This document shows positions 1-9,702 of a stretch of DNA of 64,000 nt, in pieces. This DNA comes from Streptomyces sp. NBC_01549. Lineage in GTDB: Bacteria; Actinomycetota; Actinomycetes; Streptomycetales; Streptomycetaceae. The position numbers were made by a program, and so were the translations under genes. How positions within the stretch are numbered: position 1 is the first letter of the stretch; every line of letters starts with the position of its first letter. A model generated the notes under the pieces. It worked only from the letters and a program-made list of their open reading frames with translations, did not search any database and was not told where the DNA came from. The stretch lies in contig NZ_JAPEPW010000001.1 of the NCBI RefSeq assembly GCF_026339955.1, positions 186,001 to 250,000 on the forward strand. The letters are read 5' to 3'.

Positions 1-1356
1 CCCGCGCTGATGGCCACGGAGGTCCTCGTGGAGTCCGTACACCTCGTCGGCGTCCGGCGGAAGGCCGCCGACGGGTGCGACCGCCCCGTGGACGGGCGTA
101 TGGAGGGGCCGCGGAGGAGCCATCGAGCCAGGACCCGCGGGTGCGGGACCCGCGGGTGCCGGGTCCACATGAGAATCCGGATACGGATCCGCGTACGGGT
201 CCGGATCCGGGTCCGGGTAGGAGTCCGGATACGGATCCAGATACGGGTCCGGATACGCGTACGGCTTCGAGGGCGGCGGAGCCGTCACCTCGGCCCGTTC
301 CCGGTCCTCGCCCCCTTCCCGGACCGGGCCCGGCTCCGCGGAGCGCGGCGCGGGCGCGTCGGCGCGCGGGCCGGGTCGGCGGTCGGTGCTGAGGATCTCG
401 TTCAGCAGGACGCGCCGCCGCGCCCACTCCAGCTCCGCGCCGCCGCCGAGCTCCTTGACCAGCTGGGGCACACCGGGGCCGGCCTCGGGGTGCGCGAGGA
501 GGTGGTCCACCAGTCGGGCCGCCGCCTTGTGCTCGAACCGGGGGGTGACCCTGCGGCCCATGACCCGGGCCAGCGGACCGGCCCCGCCCGCGTCCGGCTC
601 CCAGCGCGGGACGCACGTCAGACGCAGTTGATGGGTGTCCACCGTGTCGTGGGTGGCGAACGTCCACTCGTGGCCCAGCCAGGACCCGAAGAGCAGGAAC
701 AGCCCCAGATACACCACCGGCACGGTGTCCTGGTCCGGCCAGCCGGGCTGCCCCTTCTCCTCCGCGAGCAGCGACACCCGCTGCGCCGGATCGCGCAGCC
801 ACTCCGCGGCGACCAGGATCAACGCGTGCTTGACCGTCGGCAGCAGCTCCACCATGGCCTGGAGCCGCTTCCGTGCCAGCGCCTCGAGCTGCGCGCACTC
901 GATCACGCGCTGGCGTCCGGAGGCCTTCTCCGCGGACTCGCGGCTGCCCCAGCCGCCGTAGGAGAGGCCGAGGCACTGGCGGATCTTCAGGGTCGCGGGG
1001 TCACCGATCAGGACATGGCTGATCGTGCTGGGCCGGCCGCCCCGGTCGGTGGTGGGCCAGCGCTGGACGAGCATGACGGCACCGTCGCGGGACAGGGTGC
1101 GTACGACGCTCGGCCGCGAGGGTGACGTACCGGACACCCACAGCAAGGGGCCGAGCTCCCGGCCCAGTTCCTCGGCACGCTCGGCCGAGCAGGAGTGGGC
1201 GACGGCCTTCATGCCGGTGCCCTGGCGGCCCTGGTTGCCGTCCCACCGGAAGACGACCTGGTGCACCGAGCCCCCGGCGCCGCCACCGCCCGGCCCGTGC
1301 GCGCCGGCCTGTTCCCCGTGGGCGCCCGGACTCCTCCGATCCCCGAAGTCACTCAC
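1..1356 (-). CDS. GTPase-associated protein 1 (GAP1)-like protein, partial at the left edge
   Basis: The reading frame starts at a GTG that overlaps the upstream GTPase stop by 4 nt (GTGA) and runs off the left edge, so at least 452 codons are visible. The first 30 residues are a Gly-rich tail; the fold then begins with SVHQVVFRWDGNQG and continues with GTGMKAVAHSCSAERAEELG. This resembles the GAP1-type N-terminal domain that accompanies TRAFAC GTPases in actinobacterial conflict islands. Later segments (LLPTVKHALILVAAEWL, VVYLGLFLLFGSWLGHEWTF) look globular. They are followed by a proline/aspartate-rich YPDP-type linker of about 35 residues. The role is presumably as a partner or regulator of the adjacent GTPase; this is inferred from family name and coupling only. 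The C-terminus is outside the window. Confidence 0.7.
   Translation of the reverse strand, partial: MSDFGDRRSPGAHGEQAGAHGPGGGGAGGSVHQVVFRWDGNQGRQGTGMKAVAHSCSAERAEELGRELGPLLWVSGTSPSRPSVVRTLSRDGAVMLVQRWPTTDRGGRPSTISHVLIGDPATLKIRQCLGLSYGGWGSRESAEKASGRQRVIECAQLEALARKRLQAMVELLPTVKHALILVAAEWLRDPAQRVSLLAEEKGQPGWPDQDTVPVVYLGLFLLFGSWLGHEWTFATHDTVDTHQLRLTCVPRWEPDAGGAGPLARVMGRRVTPRFEHKAAARLVDHLLAHPEAGPGVPQLVKELGGGAELEWARRRVLLNEILSTDRRPGPRADAPAPRSAEPGPVREGGEDRERAEVTAPPPSKPYAYPDPYLDPYPDSYPDPDPDPYADPYPDSHVDPAPAGPAPAGPGSMAPPRPLHTPVHGAVAPVGGLPPDADEVYGLHEDLRGHQRG
174..264. repeat. Degenerate GGATCC/GTACGG-rich tandem repeat coding a YPDP linker
   Basis: The segment is made of short imperfect units such as ccggatacggatcc and cgtacgggtccgg. 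On the minus strand it encodes repeated Tyr-Pro-Asp-(Pro/Ser) within the GAP1-like protein. It is a likely disordered spacer and could vary in length between strains. Confidence 0.7.
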
Positions 1357-3476
1357 TTCGTCTCCCTCACCGTTCCCACCGCTCCCCCGCTTCGTCCGGC
1401 CCTCCCCGACGGCACCGCTTCGAACGCGGGTGCCTCGCCCACGGCGAACGCCTCGGCGCCGCCCGGCACGTCGACCATCCCGTGCAGCGCCAGCAGCGCG
1501 AGCAGCGGCTCCAGCACCCGCCGGGGACCCGCCCCCGCCGGATAGCGGCCCTGCTCCTCCTGGCCACCGGTGGCCGAGGCGACGTGCAGGGTGCACCGGC
1601 GGATCGCGTCGAAGGGGCGCAGCCAGGCCGGGCCCGCGTGCCCGCGCAGCAGCCCGTACACGTCCCGGCTCTCCTCACGCATCCGTTCGGGGTCGAGGGA
1701 GGTGGCCGGTGCCTGGCCGAGCCACCGGTCCACGGGCGGCTGGAACCGCAGGAGGTCCGCCTTACCGAGCACCATCGCGGCGGCCACGTCCAGATACGGT
1801 CCGTTCTTCGGCAGCCGGTCCAGGACGGTGCCGAAGGCCAGGTCGCCGTCCCTGTTCACCTCGACACCCCAGCGTTCCCTCGCGTGGTCCAAGTGGGGCA
1901 GCGGAAGAGCGAGCGCGGGGTCGACGACGAAGATCAGGGCGTCGATCCCGAGCAGGAAGCGCAGCGCGGCGTCGGTCCGTACGAGGTCCTCGCCGCCGAG
2001 GTCGAAGAAGGCGACCGGACGTACCTGCCCGTGGGCGTCGGTGATGAGGAGGGACTCCACGAAGCGGGCGAAGCCGTCCAGGCCGAGGGCGCCGGTGTGG
2101 TCGAGGACCTTGCCGTTGCGCAGCGGCTGCACCCGTTCCCGTACGAACCGCGCGTGCTGCTCCGGGTTGACGGACTGCCATTTCAGGCCGAACGGCTCCA
2201 GACCGCCGTCGGTGATCTCCGCGATCATCTGGGTCAGCAGATGGCTCTTGCCGGTGGACGACTGGCCGACCATCGCGACGGTCAGCGGACGGCCGTAGGT
2301 GAGGTAGGGCACCGGGATGAAGTGCTCGGGGAAGTCCCGGTCCGCGGTGCACTTCTGGACGGCGCCGCGCATGACGTCCTGGCGGCGCAGGGCGTTGCCG
2401 ATCGTCGAGACGTCCAGCGGCTTGTACTGCATCCTGCTGTCGGTGACGAAGAGCGAGCCGAGGTCGAGCTGGATGTTCTCCAGGCAGTACGGGCACAGCA
2501 CCTGGCCGTCGCTGCTGCGCCCGGCCGGTGTCCCGGGCCCCTGGTGGGCGACGGGTGCCTGCCGTTTGAGGTGCAGCGCCTGCTCGAACGCCTCCCGGTG
2601 CGCACGCGTGTCGTCGGCGGGCACGGTGAGCGTGACGCGCCGGGCGGCCCCCGGCGCCAGCAGGTCGAGCAGTTGGGCGGGGGTCGGCCGGTCGGCCGCC
2701 AGCGGGGCGAAGGCGCCCCGTAACGTCTCCGCGAGCACCCGGTGTTCGCCGAGGTCGGTGGGTGCCCGGTCGCCGGGGCCGGGCCGGCCGGTCACCAGCT
2801 GGTAGAGCACCTGGGCGGCGCTCCACACCGCGTCCCGGGAGTCGACGAGCCCCTCGCCCCGGCGTTGTTCGGGTGAGCAGTAGGGTGCCCGGCCCCACCG
2901 GGTCCTCGGCCGTCCGGTACGGGCCGCTCCCTCCAGCCCCCAGAGCTGGACCGAGGCGCCGTCCCAGAGCACGGTGGCGGGCGAGATGCCGCGCAGCACC
3001 AGACCCTGGCTGTCCAGCAGGCACAGGGCGAGCATCAGGTCACGGGTGAGGACCCGTTGGTCGGTCGCGGACATCACATGGGTGCGCGCGATGGCGGCGC
3101 CGCGCGGCGCGGCGTACAGCAGGAACGGCTCGGCCGCGTCCAGTTCGTAGCCGACGATCCTCGGGAAGAGTGCCGCGTACTCCGTTTCGTCGAGCGCCCG
3201 GCGCAGTTGCAGGGCGGTGCCCGCCTCCGCGTCGAGCAGGGCGCGCGCGGCCGGGTTCGCCGCGTCGGAGGCGTTCAGGCGGACCTGGACGCACTGGTGC
3301 CCCTCGTCGTCGAGCAGTCCGTTGCGGATCAGTTGGGGCAGCAGCGGATCGCGGCGTGACTCGGGGCCGAAGCGGACGGGGGCGACCCGGCGCCGGCCCG
3401 AGGGGACGGCGAACGCGAGCGTCTTCCACCGCGGACCGTCCGGCTCCGCCAGGTGGGGGTGCGAGGTGCTGGTCAC
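1353..3476 (-). CDS. Pseudokinase-zinc ribbon-TRAFAC GTPase fusion protein
   Basis: A predicted GTP-binding protein of 707 aa. An open frame extends upstream to 4049, but that part lies over the neighbouring gene in another frame and is low complexity. I place the start at GTG 3476, after a GAGAGGA. Residues about 40-275 look like a dead protein kinase: the catalytic loop reads LRGIS (162-166) instead of HRD, DFG is absent, yet APYCSPEQ (197-204) and the helix following it are kinase-like. CPYC (328-331) suggests a zinc ribbon. The GTPase domain has P-loop GQSSTGKS (404-411), G3 DLGGED (492-497) and a G4-like GKAD (571-574). It overlaps the GAP1-like gene by 4 nt. The family is the TRAFAC-clade GTPase often found with GAP1 and tubulin-like genes. 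The kinase reading is inference. Confidence 0.82.
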   Translation of the reverse strand: MTSTSHPHLAEPDGPRWKTLAFAVPSGRRRVAPVRFGPESRRDPLLPQLIRNGLLDDEGHQCVQVRLNASDAANPAARALLDAEAGTALQLRRALDETEYAALFPRIVGYELDAAEPFLLYAAPRGAAIARTHVMSATDQRVLTRDLMLALCLLDSQGLVLRGISPATVLWDGASVQLWGLEGAARTGRPRTRWGRAPYCSPEQRRGEGLVDSRDAVWSAAQVLYQLVTGRPGPGDRAPTDLGEHRVLAETLRGAFAPLAADRPTPAQLLDLLAPGAARRVTLTVPADDTRAHREAFEQALHLKRQAPVAHQGPGTPAGRSSDGQVLCPYCLENIQLDLGSLFVTDSRMQYKPLDVSTIGNALRRQDVMRGAVQKCTADRDFPEHFIPVPYLTYGRPLTVAMVGQSSTGKSHLLTQMIAEITDGGLEPFGLKWQSVNPEQHARFVRERVQPLRNGKVLDHTGALGLDGFARFVESLLITDAHGQVRPVAFFDLGGEDLVRTDAALRFLLGIDALIFVVDPALALPLPHLDHARERWGVEVNRDGDLAFGTVLDRLPKNGPYLDVAAAMVLGKADLLRFQPPVDRWLGQAPATSLDPERMREESRDVYGLLRGHAGPAWLRPFDAIRRCTLHVASATGGQEEQGRYPAGAGPRRVLEPLLALLALHGMVDVPGGAEAFAVGEAPAFEAVPSGRAGRSGGAVGTVRETK

Positions 3477-3534
3477 CAGCGGTTGCCGTCCTCTCGGTCG
3501 TACGGGTGCACCGGGCGGGGATGCGGGGTGCGGG

Positions 3535-6093
3535 TCACCAGCTGTCGCCGTCCTCGTGGTCGTACGGGTCGAGGCCGTCGGCCGGGGAGCTCTGGCGGGA
3601 GCGGACGGTGTCCACCACGCCCATCCGCAGCGGGGTGAGCCGGACCAGCCCGGCGTACCGTCCCGACGAGGTCCACAGCGTCTGCTCCGGCGGTACGCAG
3701 CCGCTGGTCCGCCAGGTCTTCTCGACCTCGTCGCGCACGGCCTCCGGTGCGAACCTGATCCACACCGCGGCCGCCGGGTCCCGGCTGAGCACCGTTCCCT
3801 GTTCGGGTGAGGACAGCTGGACCACGGCCTGCCGGTCCGCCTCCGTGCCGACCAGGTCGGCCACCCGGCGCGGGTCGGTGCCCAGCAGGTTCGCCGAGCC
3901 CGCGCGGGTGCGGTGGTCGGCGGCGAACGGGGGCGGGGCCAGTACGCCGTTGTGCTGGAGGTGGCGGCGGGCCGTCGAGAGCAGGTCGCGGACCCGTTCC
4001 TCGGTGCGCCGGACGGCGAGGGCGCCGGCCTGGCCACGCTCGACGGCACCCCAGTAGGGCTCCATCGCCACCATGGCGGCGTCCGTCAGATCACCGGCCA
4101 GGGCGGCGACGAGCTCCGGTCCGCCCTCCCCGTTCTCGCGGTCCAGCCAGCGCGGAACCCCCGCGGTGCGGTCCGCCCACGGGTCGGCGGCGCCGCCGAC
4201 CTCCGCGGACTCGACGGGCTCGGTCCAGGAGGCCCCGTCCTGCCAGGCGTACGCGCTCGCCCAGTCGCTGTCCCCGTCGTCGGGCACGGCGAACGTGTCC
4301 GTCTCCAGGACCGAGGCGCTGGTCAGCCAGTCGTCCGCGTCCAGCGGCTCGGTGCCGGAGGCGCCGGTGACCGTGGGGCGTTCGGGCTCGGGCACCGCCT
4401 CGGCGGCCGCGGCGGCCGCCGTCGCCCGCAGCATGCCGGCCACGGACCGGGCCGCGTCGGCGCAGTGCAGGCGCTCCTCGACGGCCCAGTGCTCACGGAC
4501 CGCCTCGGCCAGCAGCGCGTCCAACCCCTCCAGGGCCTTGCGCAGCGCGGTGGTGGCGCGGAAGGCCGCCCAGGAGTCGATCGCGGTGCGCCACAGTCGG
4601 CGTGCCGTCTCCACCGCGACACCGAGACCCACCAGGAGACCGACGGCGCTCAGCCAGAGCGGGGGCTCGACCGCGTACGCCACCGCCACACCGGCCGCGG
4701 CGCCGCCGAGTGCCGCGGCCCGGGGGCCCCATCCCCAGGGGCCGGGACCTCCCGCGCCCCGCAGCCGGGACGCGCCGAGCAGTGCCACCGCGAGGAAGAC
4801 CAGCGGGACGGCGATCGCCAGCGCCGCGAAAGGCCCCCGCCACAGCGCGCCGAGCAGTCCCGCCAGGGCCGCAGCGGGCAGTGCGCCACGCCCCGTGGCC
4901 ACGGGGCCGCTGCCCATGGCCGGCCGTCGGGACACCGCTTCGGTGGAGTGGTCGGCGAGCTTGCGCACCAGTGCCGAACCCGGTACGGGCTCCACCCGTC
5001 CGGCCAGCCCGGTGAAGCGCTGGGCCACGGACCGCAGGGCGAGCCCCTGTCCTAGCAGCTTTCCGGCGAACTCGCGCAGTCCCTCGCCGATCCGCTCCCC
5101 CATGCCCTCGGCCGAGGGCACCCGCAGTCCGAGGGCCGAGAGCCGGGCCGCCGCCTCGGCGGCCGACGGTGCCATGCCGGAGCCGCCGCCGCGCAGAGCC
5201 GTGCCCACGAGGTCCCGGTACTCGCCGAGCGCCTGGTGCGCCTGGTCGAGGTCCGTCTCGAACGTCTGCCTGCGCGAGGCCCACAACAGCCCGGGCAGGG
5301 ACCGCAGTGCGGCCAGTGCGTCCTCGGCGTAGTCGAGGGCCTGCGCGCAGGCGAGGTACGTGCTGTCCGCCATGCCGCCCGGCTCCCGGTGCCGTTGGTC
5401 GCGACCGCCCCGGCCCGCGACCAGGCTCCGCAGCGGCTCCGGCAGGTCGGCGCCGGAGGAGGCGGTCGCCAGCAGGTCGGGGGCGAGTTCGGTGTCCTCG
5501 CCCGCGAACCTGAGGAGCGCGTCGCGCCAGGCCCGGTCGCGCACCTCCAGCGGCAGATCCTGCTCCAGCAGCCGTACCCCGGGCGCGGCGACGGCGTCGG
5601 GCAGCGCTCCGAGGCCGTCGAGGACCTTCAGGTACACGTCCGGGACCGACAGCACGTCCACCAGGACGGCGAGCGCCTCCGGGGCGTCGGGCTCGGGCTG
5701 TTCCAGCGCCGTGCGCGCGGAGCGCAGATCGCCCGCCCACAGCAGGGCGGTGCCCGAGGCCCGCAGCACCGCGGGGCGCACCAGGCGCCGGTCCGGCTGG
5801 AAGGCCTCGTCCTCTCCGGCGTACGAACCGGGTGCGCTGCCCACCAGCAGGACCAGGATCCTGATCTCGCCCACGGCCCGGTAGGCGGTGAGCAGTTCGT
5901 ACTGCCGCTGGTGGTCGGTCAGCCCGGCCGGGGTGTCGACCACCAGGAACAGCGGGTCGTCGGGTTCGGGCAGCCCGGCCCGCCCCAACTGCCGGGCGAC
6001 ACTGGTCCGCAGGGCCTTGGCGGTGTCGAGTTCCGCCGCGCCGCTGCGCAGGTCGAGCTGGATGACGGTGCCGAGGTCTTCGGACGTCTTCAC
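3535..6093 (-). CDS. Large membrane protein of unknown family in the GTPase/tubulin operon
   Basis: A protein of 852 aa; I do not recognise the family. The start is GTG 6093, overlapping the tubulin-like stop by 4 nt. The N-terminal 90 residues alternate beta/alpha like a Rossmann-type domain (FLVVDTPAGLTD, RILVLLVGSAPG). Residues 100-400 are helical and Ala/Leu/Arg-rich. Four hydrophobic segments lie at about 404-418, 421-440, 459-475 and 479-496. An acidic Trp/Asp-rich linker covers about 590-650. The C-terminal domain (about 690-852) contains IRFAPEAVRDEVEKTW and may be cytosolic. Translational coupling on the tubulin side suggests a membrane subunit of the same complex. The function is unknown. 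Confidence 0.75.
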   Translation of the reverse strand: MKTSEDLGTVIQLDLRSGAAELDTAKALRTSVARQLGRAGLPEPDDPLFLVVDTPAGLTDHQRQYELLTAYRAVGEIRILVLLVGSAPGSYAGEDEAFQPDRRLVRPAVLRASGTALLWAGDLRSARTALEQPEPDAPEALAVLVDVLSVPDVYLKVLDGLGALPDAVAAPGVRLLEQDLPLEVRDRAWRDALLRFAGEDTELAPDLLATASSGADLPEPLRSLVAGRGGRDQRHREPGGMADSTYLACAQALDYAEDALAALRSLPGLLWASRRQTFETDLDQAHQALGEYRDLVGTALRGGGSGMAPSAAEAAARLSALGLRVPSAEGMGERIGEGLREFAGKLLGQGLALRSVAQRFTGLAGRVEPVPGSALVRKLADHSTEAVSRRPAMGSGPVATGRGALPAAALAGLLGALWRGPFAALAIAVPLVFLAVALLGASRLRGAGGPGPWGWGPRAAALGGAAAGVAVAYAVEPPLWLSAVGLLVGLGVAVETARRLWRTAIDSWAAFRATTALRKALEGLDALLAEAVREHWAVEERLHCADAARSVAGMLRATAAAAAAEAVPEPERPTVTGASGTEPLDADDWLTSASVLETDTFAVPDDGDSDWASAYAWQDGASWTEPVESAEVGGAADPWADRTAGVPRWLDRENGEGGPELVAALAGDLTDAAMVAMEPYWGAVERGQAGALAVRRTEERVRDLLSTARRHLQHNGVLAPPPFAADHRTRAGSANLLGTDPRRVADLVGTEADRQAVVQLSSPEQGTVLSRDPAAAVWIRFAPEAVRDEVEKTWRTSGCVPPEQTLWTSSGRYAGLVRLTPLRMGVVDTVRSRQSSPADGLDPYDHEDGDSW

Positions 6094-9000
6094 TCCGGGT
6101 CACCGTCCCAGGGGTTGCGGCGGGAGCGCTCGCCGTCGTCGCCGTACGGGCCGGTGTCACCGGGCTCGTCCCAGGGCACCGTGGGCCGGTCGGTGCCGCC
6201 GGGGCCCCGATCCACGCGGTCACCCCGATCACCGCGGCCGGCGTCGTACCCGTCGTACCCGTTGTCGTAGTCGTCCACGGACGCGCGGCGCGGACGTTCC
6301 TCGGTGCCGCTCGGGTACTTGTCGAAGGAGGTGCGCGGTGCGGTGCCCCAGTCGTCGTCATCGGGCTCGGCACGCCGGGGTTCGGGGAACTCCTTGCGGA
6401 CGCGTGGCTCGGGAGTTCCGCCGCGTACGTGCTCCAGCAGCGTGCGCAAGGTCGGCTGGACGGCGCGCTGGTCCCCGAACTCGGTGTCCAGCGCGGCCGG
6501 CAGTGTCTTCGCCCAGAACTCCCACAGCGGGCGCACCCATCCCTCGACCCGCTCGCCGCCCCGCTCCCGGCGGTCGGCCAGCAGCTCCAGCTGACGCGGG
6601 GCGGTCTTCTCGACGAGTTCGACGAAGAGCGGATGCGGTTCGCTCGCGCTCCTGGCCAGACCCAGCGGCTGAGCCCCCATCAGTTCACGGCAGTAGTCCT
6701 CCACGGTCCGTTCGTCGTCGAGGACGGTCCAGCGTTCGTAACTGCGCAGCAGCTCCGCCCAGCTCGACACCCCGCCGGGGAAGTCCCCCAGCCGCAGCCG
6801 GACGCCGGGCACATGGGCGCCCTTCTCGGGGAACAGCCGCAGCCGCAGCCGTTCCGGCGACGCCGACTCGCCGTCCACGACGTCGACCTGGCCGTTCCAC
6901 ATGCAGCACAGCAGCCGGTGCAGGATGACGCGGCGGTCCTCCTCGCTGCTCACCATCCAGCTGTCCCGGTAGCCGAGCCGCTGCCGCCAGCGCAGCACGT
7001 CCTGGGCCTGCTCGGAGTCCTTCGCCCTGGCCCACTGGCGCAGCACCTTGCGGGCTTCGGGCACCTGGGTGAGGCTCATCTCGCTGCGGAAGAGAACCAC
7101 GGTGACGGAGTCGCTCTCCACTCCCCGGTACTCCACGGAGTTCTTGGCGTCGGACGGCAGCCGCAGCGCCTTGCCGAGGTACTCCTGCACCTCCTCCACG
7201 GCCTGCACGCGCGGGTGGGTGACCAGGACCCGCAGCGGTCCGGTGCCCTCCGGCGTGAAGCCCACCGGCAGCAGCCCGGTCAGCTTGCGGCCGAACAGGT
7301 CGAGCGCCTCCTTGCTGACCTGGTCGGCGGCGTCCGCGTCGCCCGCCGCGGCGGCCAGCAGGGTCCCCATGGCGGGCAGCAGCGGGCGTTCCTCCAGGTG
7401 TTCGCCGCTCTCCGCGAACAGTCGGGTGATGCGGCCCTCCAGCTGTGCCTTGACGACCGCGACCGCGTTGTCCGGATTGCGGCGGCTGAGTGTGTGGACC
7501 TCGCGCCAGGTGTCCCCGTCGATCATCCTGAGCAGGAGCGCGGCCTCGTCGTCGTTCTCGCGCATTCCCTCCCGGCGGATCAGCCGGGTGACCAGGTCCT
7601 CGTAGAAGTGGTTGAGGGTGCGCTGCGGCGGCAGCAGATACGAGATTCCGGTGCGGTCCTCGTACAGTTCGAGGCCCTTCTGCGCCGAGACCTTGCGTTC
7701 CTGGTCGGAGTGTTTGCGGAAGGCGTTGACCAGGCGTCCGAGGTCGGCCCCGGCGGTGCCGGCCGGGGGCTGCCACTGCTGCTGCTGTTCCCGCCAGGCC
7801 TCGTGCCACACGGTCCGGCTGCGCCACTGGTACCAGCGGTCCTGTTCCTGGAGCGCCGCCTGCACGTCGTCGTCGCCCCAGCGGGCCGGTGACATGCCGG
7901 CCAGCCGGCCCTTGATCCTGGGGGTCTTGGGCGGCTGATCGGTCACGCCCTGCGGGCGCTGGGGGGCGCGGGAGCGGCTGTCGAGCATGCCGAGGAAGCC
8001 GAGCCGGGCGATCGGTTCGTCGCTGCCCGGGACGCCTCTGACGATACGTTCGGCGAGGAAGGGGTCGACGGTCTGGAGGAGTTTGTCGATGGCGGGGCGC
8101 GGGGCGAAACGGTCGGCCATCGAGGCAGCCTGCCGGTCGGCGATGGACTGGAGGTCGGACAGCAGCCGCTGCATGTCCGTGATCCGTTCGCCGAGCGCCT
8201 GCTCGATGGCCTTGCCGCCGCGCGGCAGCGGATCGGGTTCCGGGACGGCCAACTGGGCGCGTTCCCACAGCTCTTCGAGGTGGGAGTCGGCGAAAAGCTG
8301 CCGGATCAGCGGCACCGCGCCGTCCCGCAGCACGGCGCGCGGCCGCTCCACGAGATCGGTGACCGCCTCCCGCAGCAGCCGGCCCGCCACCAGGTCGGCC
8401 AGTTGGTCCATGGGGGCTGTCATGGAGGCGACCAGGCTGGTGGAGACGCCCTGTCGGCCGATGCCGGTGGGGGACACGGCGCTGCGGTGCACACCCCGGT
8501 TGATGAAGCTCGCGGCGAAGGTCTGGAAGTCGTCGTCGGTCGCCGTCGCCCGGCCCCGGGGGCGGCTGTCGCCCAGTTCGGTGCCGATCAGCGACATCAC
8601 CAGGGAGACGATGGAGCGGCGCAGGTCGTCCTGGCGGATGCCCGCGGTCGGGCTGAACAGGAAGGCCGTGGGCAGGATGCCGGTGCGCAGGCGGATCGGT
8701 GTCGTGCCCGGGTAGCGGATGCCGAGCCCGGAGTCGAGGTCGAGGTCGAGGTCGCCGATCTCCGTTCCCTCGCTCGGCGCGTTCTGCGCGTCGACCAGCC
8801 GGAACAGATCGACCAGCGCCCGGGCCGCGTTGAGCTCCGCCTCCCGTCCGCCGCCGCCCGCCGAGGAGAACGAGGACGGCATCACGACCAGCGGGTAGAT
8901 CTTCACGCCGTCGAAGCGGCGCAGCTGGAAGGCGTGGTTGATCAGGTGCAGATAGTCGAGGAAGATCCCCGCTCCGGTGCCGCCGGCCACCGAGAAGGCG

Positions 9001-9566
9001 ACGAACACATCGCAGCCGTTGACCTTGCCGCCGCCGAGCTCGGCCAGTTCACCGGCCGACTTGGCGATGGCGTCGATCGCCTGGAGCAGCGGTTCGAGGA
9101 CGGGGGCGAGGCTGTGCCGGAGCGTGGCGAAGAGGGCGGCGCGTCCGACGGTGGGCAGCTGGCCCGCGCCGTTGTGCAGCGGGGTGACCTTCGGTTCGTC
9201 GATGCGCGGCGGCAGCCAGTCGGCGACCTCGTCGCGCAGGCTCGCCCGGAGCATCTTGGTCAGTTCCGGTGACGCGTCGAAGTTCGGCAGCAGGTTGTGG
9301 GTGGCCCGGGAGGTACGGGCGTACGCGGCCCGCAGCGAGGGGTCCACGTTGAACTGGGGCAACCGCTGAAGGTCGGACTCGCTGTAGTCCGCGTACACGA
9401 ACTGGAGGCAGTCGGGCAGCTGGTAGGGGGCGTGTCCGCTCAGGTGGCTGAGCGCGACGCCGTCCGGTCCGCACAGCTCGGCGCGGAGTTTGCGTTCGAG
9501 TTCGGCGCCGACCAGGCCACCGGTGCCGCCCAGGCCGACGAAGAGCATCGGCTGGAAGATCTTCAT
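6090..9566 (-). CDS. Tubulin-like (FtsZ/tubulin superfamily) protein
   Basis: A protein of 1158 aa. The start is ATG 9566, preceded by GGAGG 8 nt upstream; an open frame extends 82 codons further but is Pro/Arg-rich and lacks such a site. The N-terminus (FVGLGGTGG, residues 9-17) is a glycine loop. SVAGGTGAG (192-200) is the tubulin signature, followed by the helix FLDYLHLIN, so GTP binding is likely. Residues 190-450 read as the tubulin core, with PLVVMPSSFSSAGGGGREAELN as the next strand and helix. The remaining 700 residues are a long helical extension, far beyond FtsZ length, matching the tubulin-like family seen beside vWA and TRAFAC GTPase genes. A filament or scaffold role is inferred from the superfamily. 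Confidence 0.85.
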   Translation of the reverse strand: MKIFQPMLFVGLGGTGGLVGAELERKLRAELCGPDGVALSHLSGHAPYQLPDCLQFVYADYSESDLQRLPQFNVDPSLRAAYARTSRATHNLLPNFDASPELTKMLRASLRDEVADWLPPRIDEPKVTPLHNGAGQLPTVGRAALFATLRHSLAPVLEPLLQAIDAIAKSAGELAELGGGKVNGCDVFVAFSVAGGTGAGIFLDYLHLINHAFQLRRFDGVKIYPLVVMPSSFSSAGGGGREAELNAARALVDLFRLVDAQNAPSEGTEIGDLDLDLDSGLGIRYPGTTPIRLRTGILPTAFLFSPTAGIRQDDLRRSIVSLVMSLIGTELGDSRPRGRATATDDDFQTFAASFINRGVHRSAVSPTGIGRQGVSTSLVASMTAPMDQLADLVAGRLLREAVTDLVERPRAVLRDGAVPLIRQLFADSHLEELWERAQLAVPEPDPLPRGGKAIEQALGERITDMQRLLSDLQSIADRQAASMADRFAPRPAIDKLLQTVDPFLAERIVRGVPGSDEPIARLGFLGMLDSRSRAPQRPQGVTDQPPKTPRIKGRLAGMSPARWGDDDVQAALQEQDRWYQWRSRTVWHEAWREQQQQWQPPAGTAGADLGRLVNAFRKHSDQERKVSAQKGLELYEDRTGISYLLPPQRTLNHFYEDLVTRLIRREGMRENDDEAALLLRMIDGDTWREVHTLSRRNPDNAVAVVKAQLEGRITRLFAESGEHLEERPLLPAMGTLLAAAAGDADAADQVSKEALDLFGRKLTGLLPVGFTPEGTGPLRVLVTHPRVQAVEEVQEYLGKALRLPSDAKNSVEYRGVESDSVTVVLFRSEMSLTQVPEARKVLRQWARAKDSEQAQDVLRWRQRLGYRDSWMVSSEEDRRVILHRLLCCMWNGQVDVVDGESASPERLRLRLFPEKGAHVPGVRLRLGDFPGGVSSWAELLRSYERWTVLDDERTVEDYCRELMGAQPLGLARSASEPHPLFVELVEKTAPRQLELLADRRERGGERVEGWVRPLWEFWAKTLPAALDTEFGDQRAVQPTLRTLLEHVRGGTPEPRVRKEFPEPRRAEPDDDDWGTAPRTSFDKYPSGTEERPRRASVDDYDNGYDGYDAGRGDRGDRVDRGPGGTDRPTVPWDEPGDTGPYGDDGERSRRNPWDGDPE

Positions 9567-9702
9567 GGGTTTCCTCCCCGCTTGCGGCCGTCGCGGCGGC
9601 CGGTTCGTGCTCGGTACGTCCGTGGAGTGCGCGCGGTACGGCGGCCGCGCCGCGGTGCGGTGCGCGGGGGCGGCCCGGTGGCACCTCGGGCCGCCCCTGG
9701 CG

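Noticed and set aside
10..1125. Long plus-strand open frame of 371 codons at the left end
   Set aside because: It is antisense to the GAP1-like gene, Arg/Gly-rich and without motifs; the minus strand has coupled starts and a recognisable domain.
3477..4049. N-terminal 191-codon extension of the GTPase gene
   Set aside because: It lies over the end of the 852-aa gene in another frame and is Arg/Pro/Ser-rich noise.
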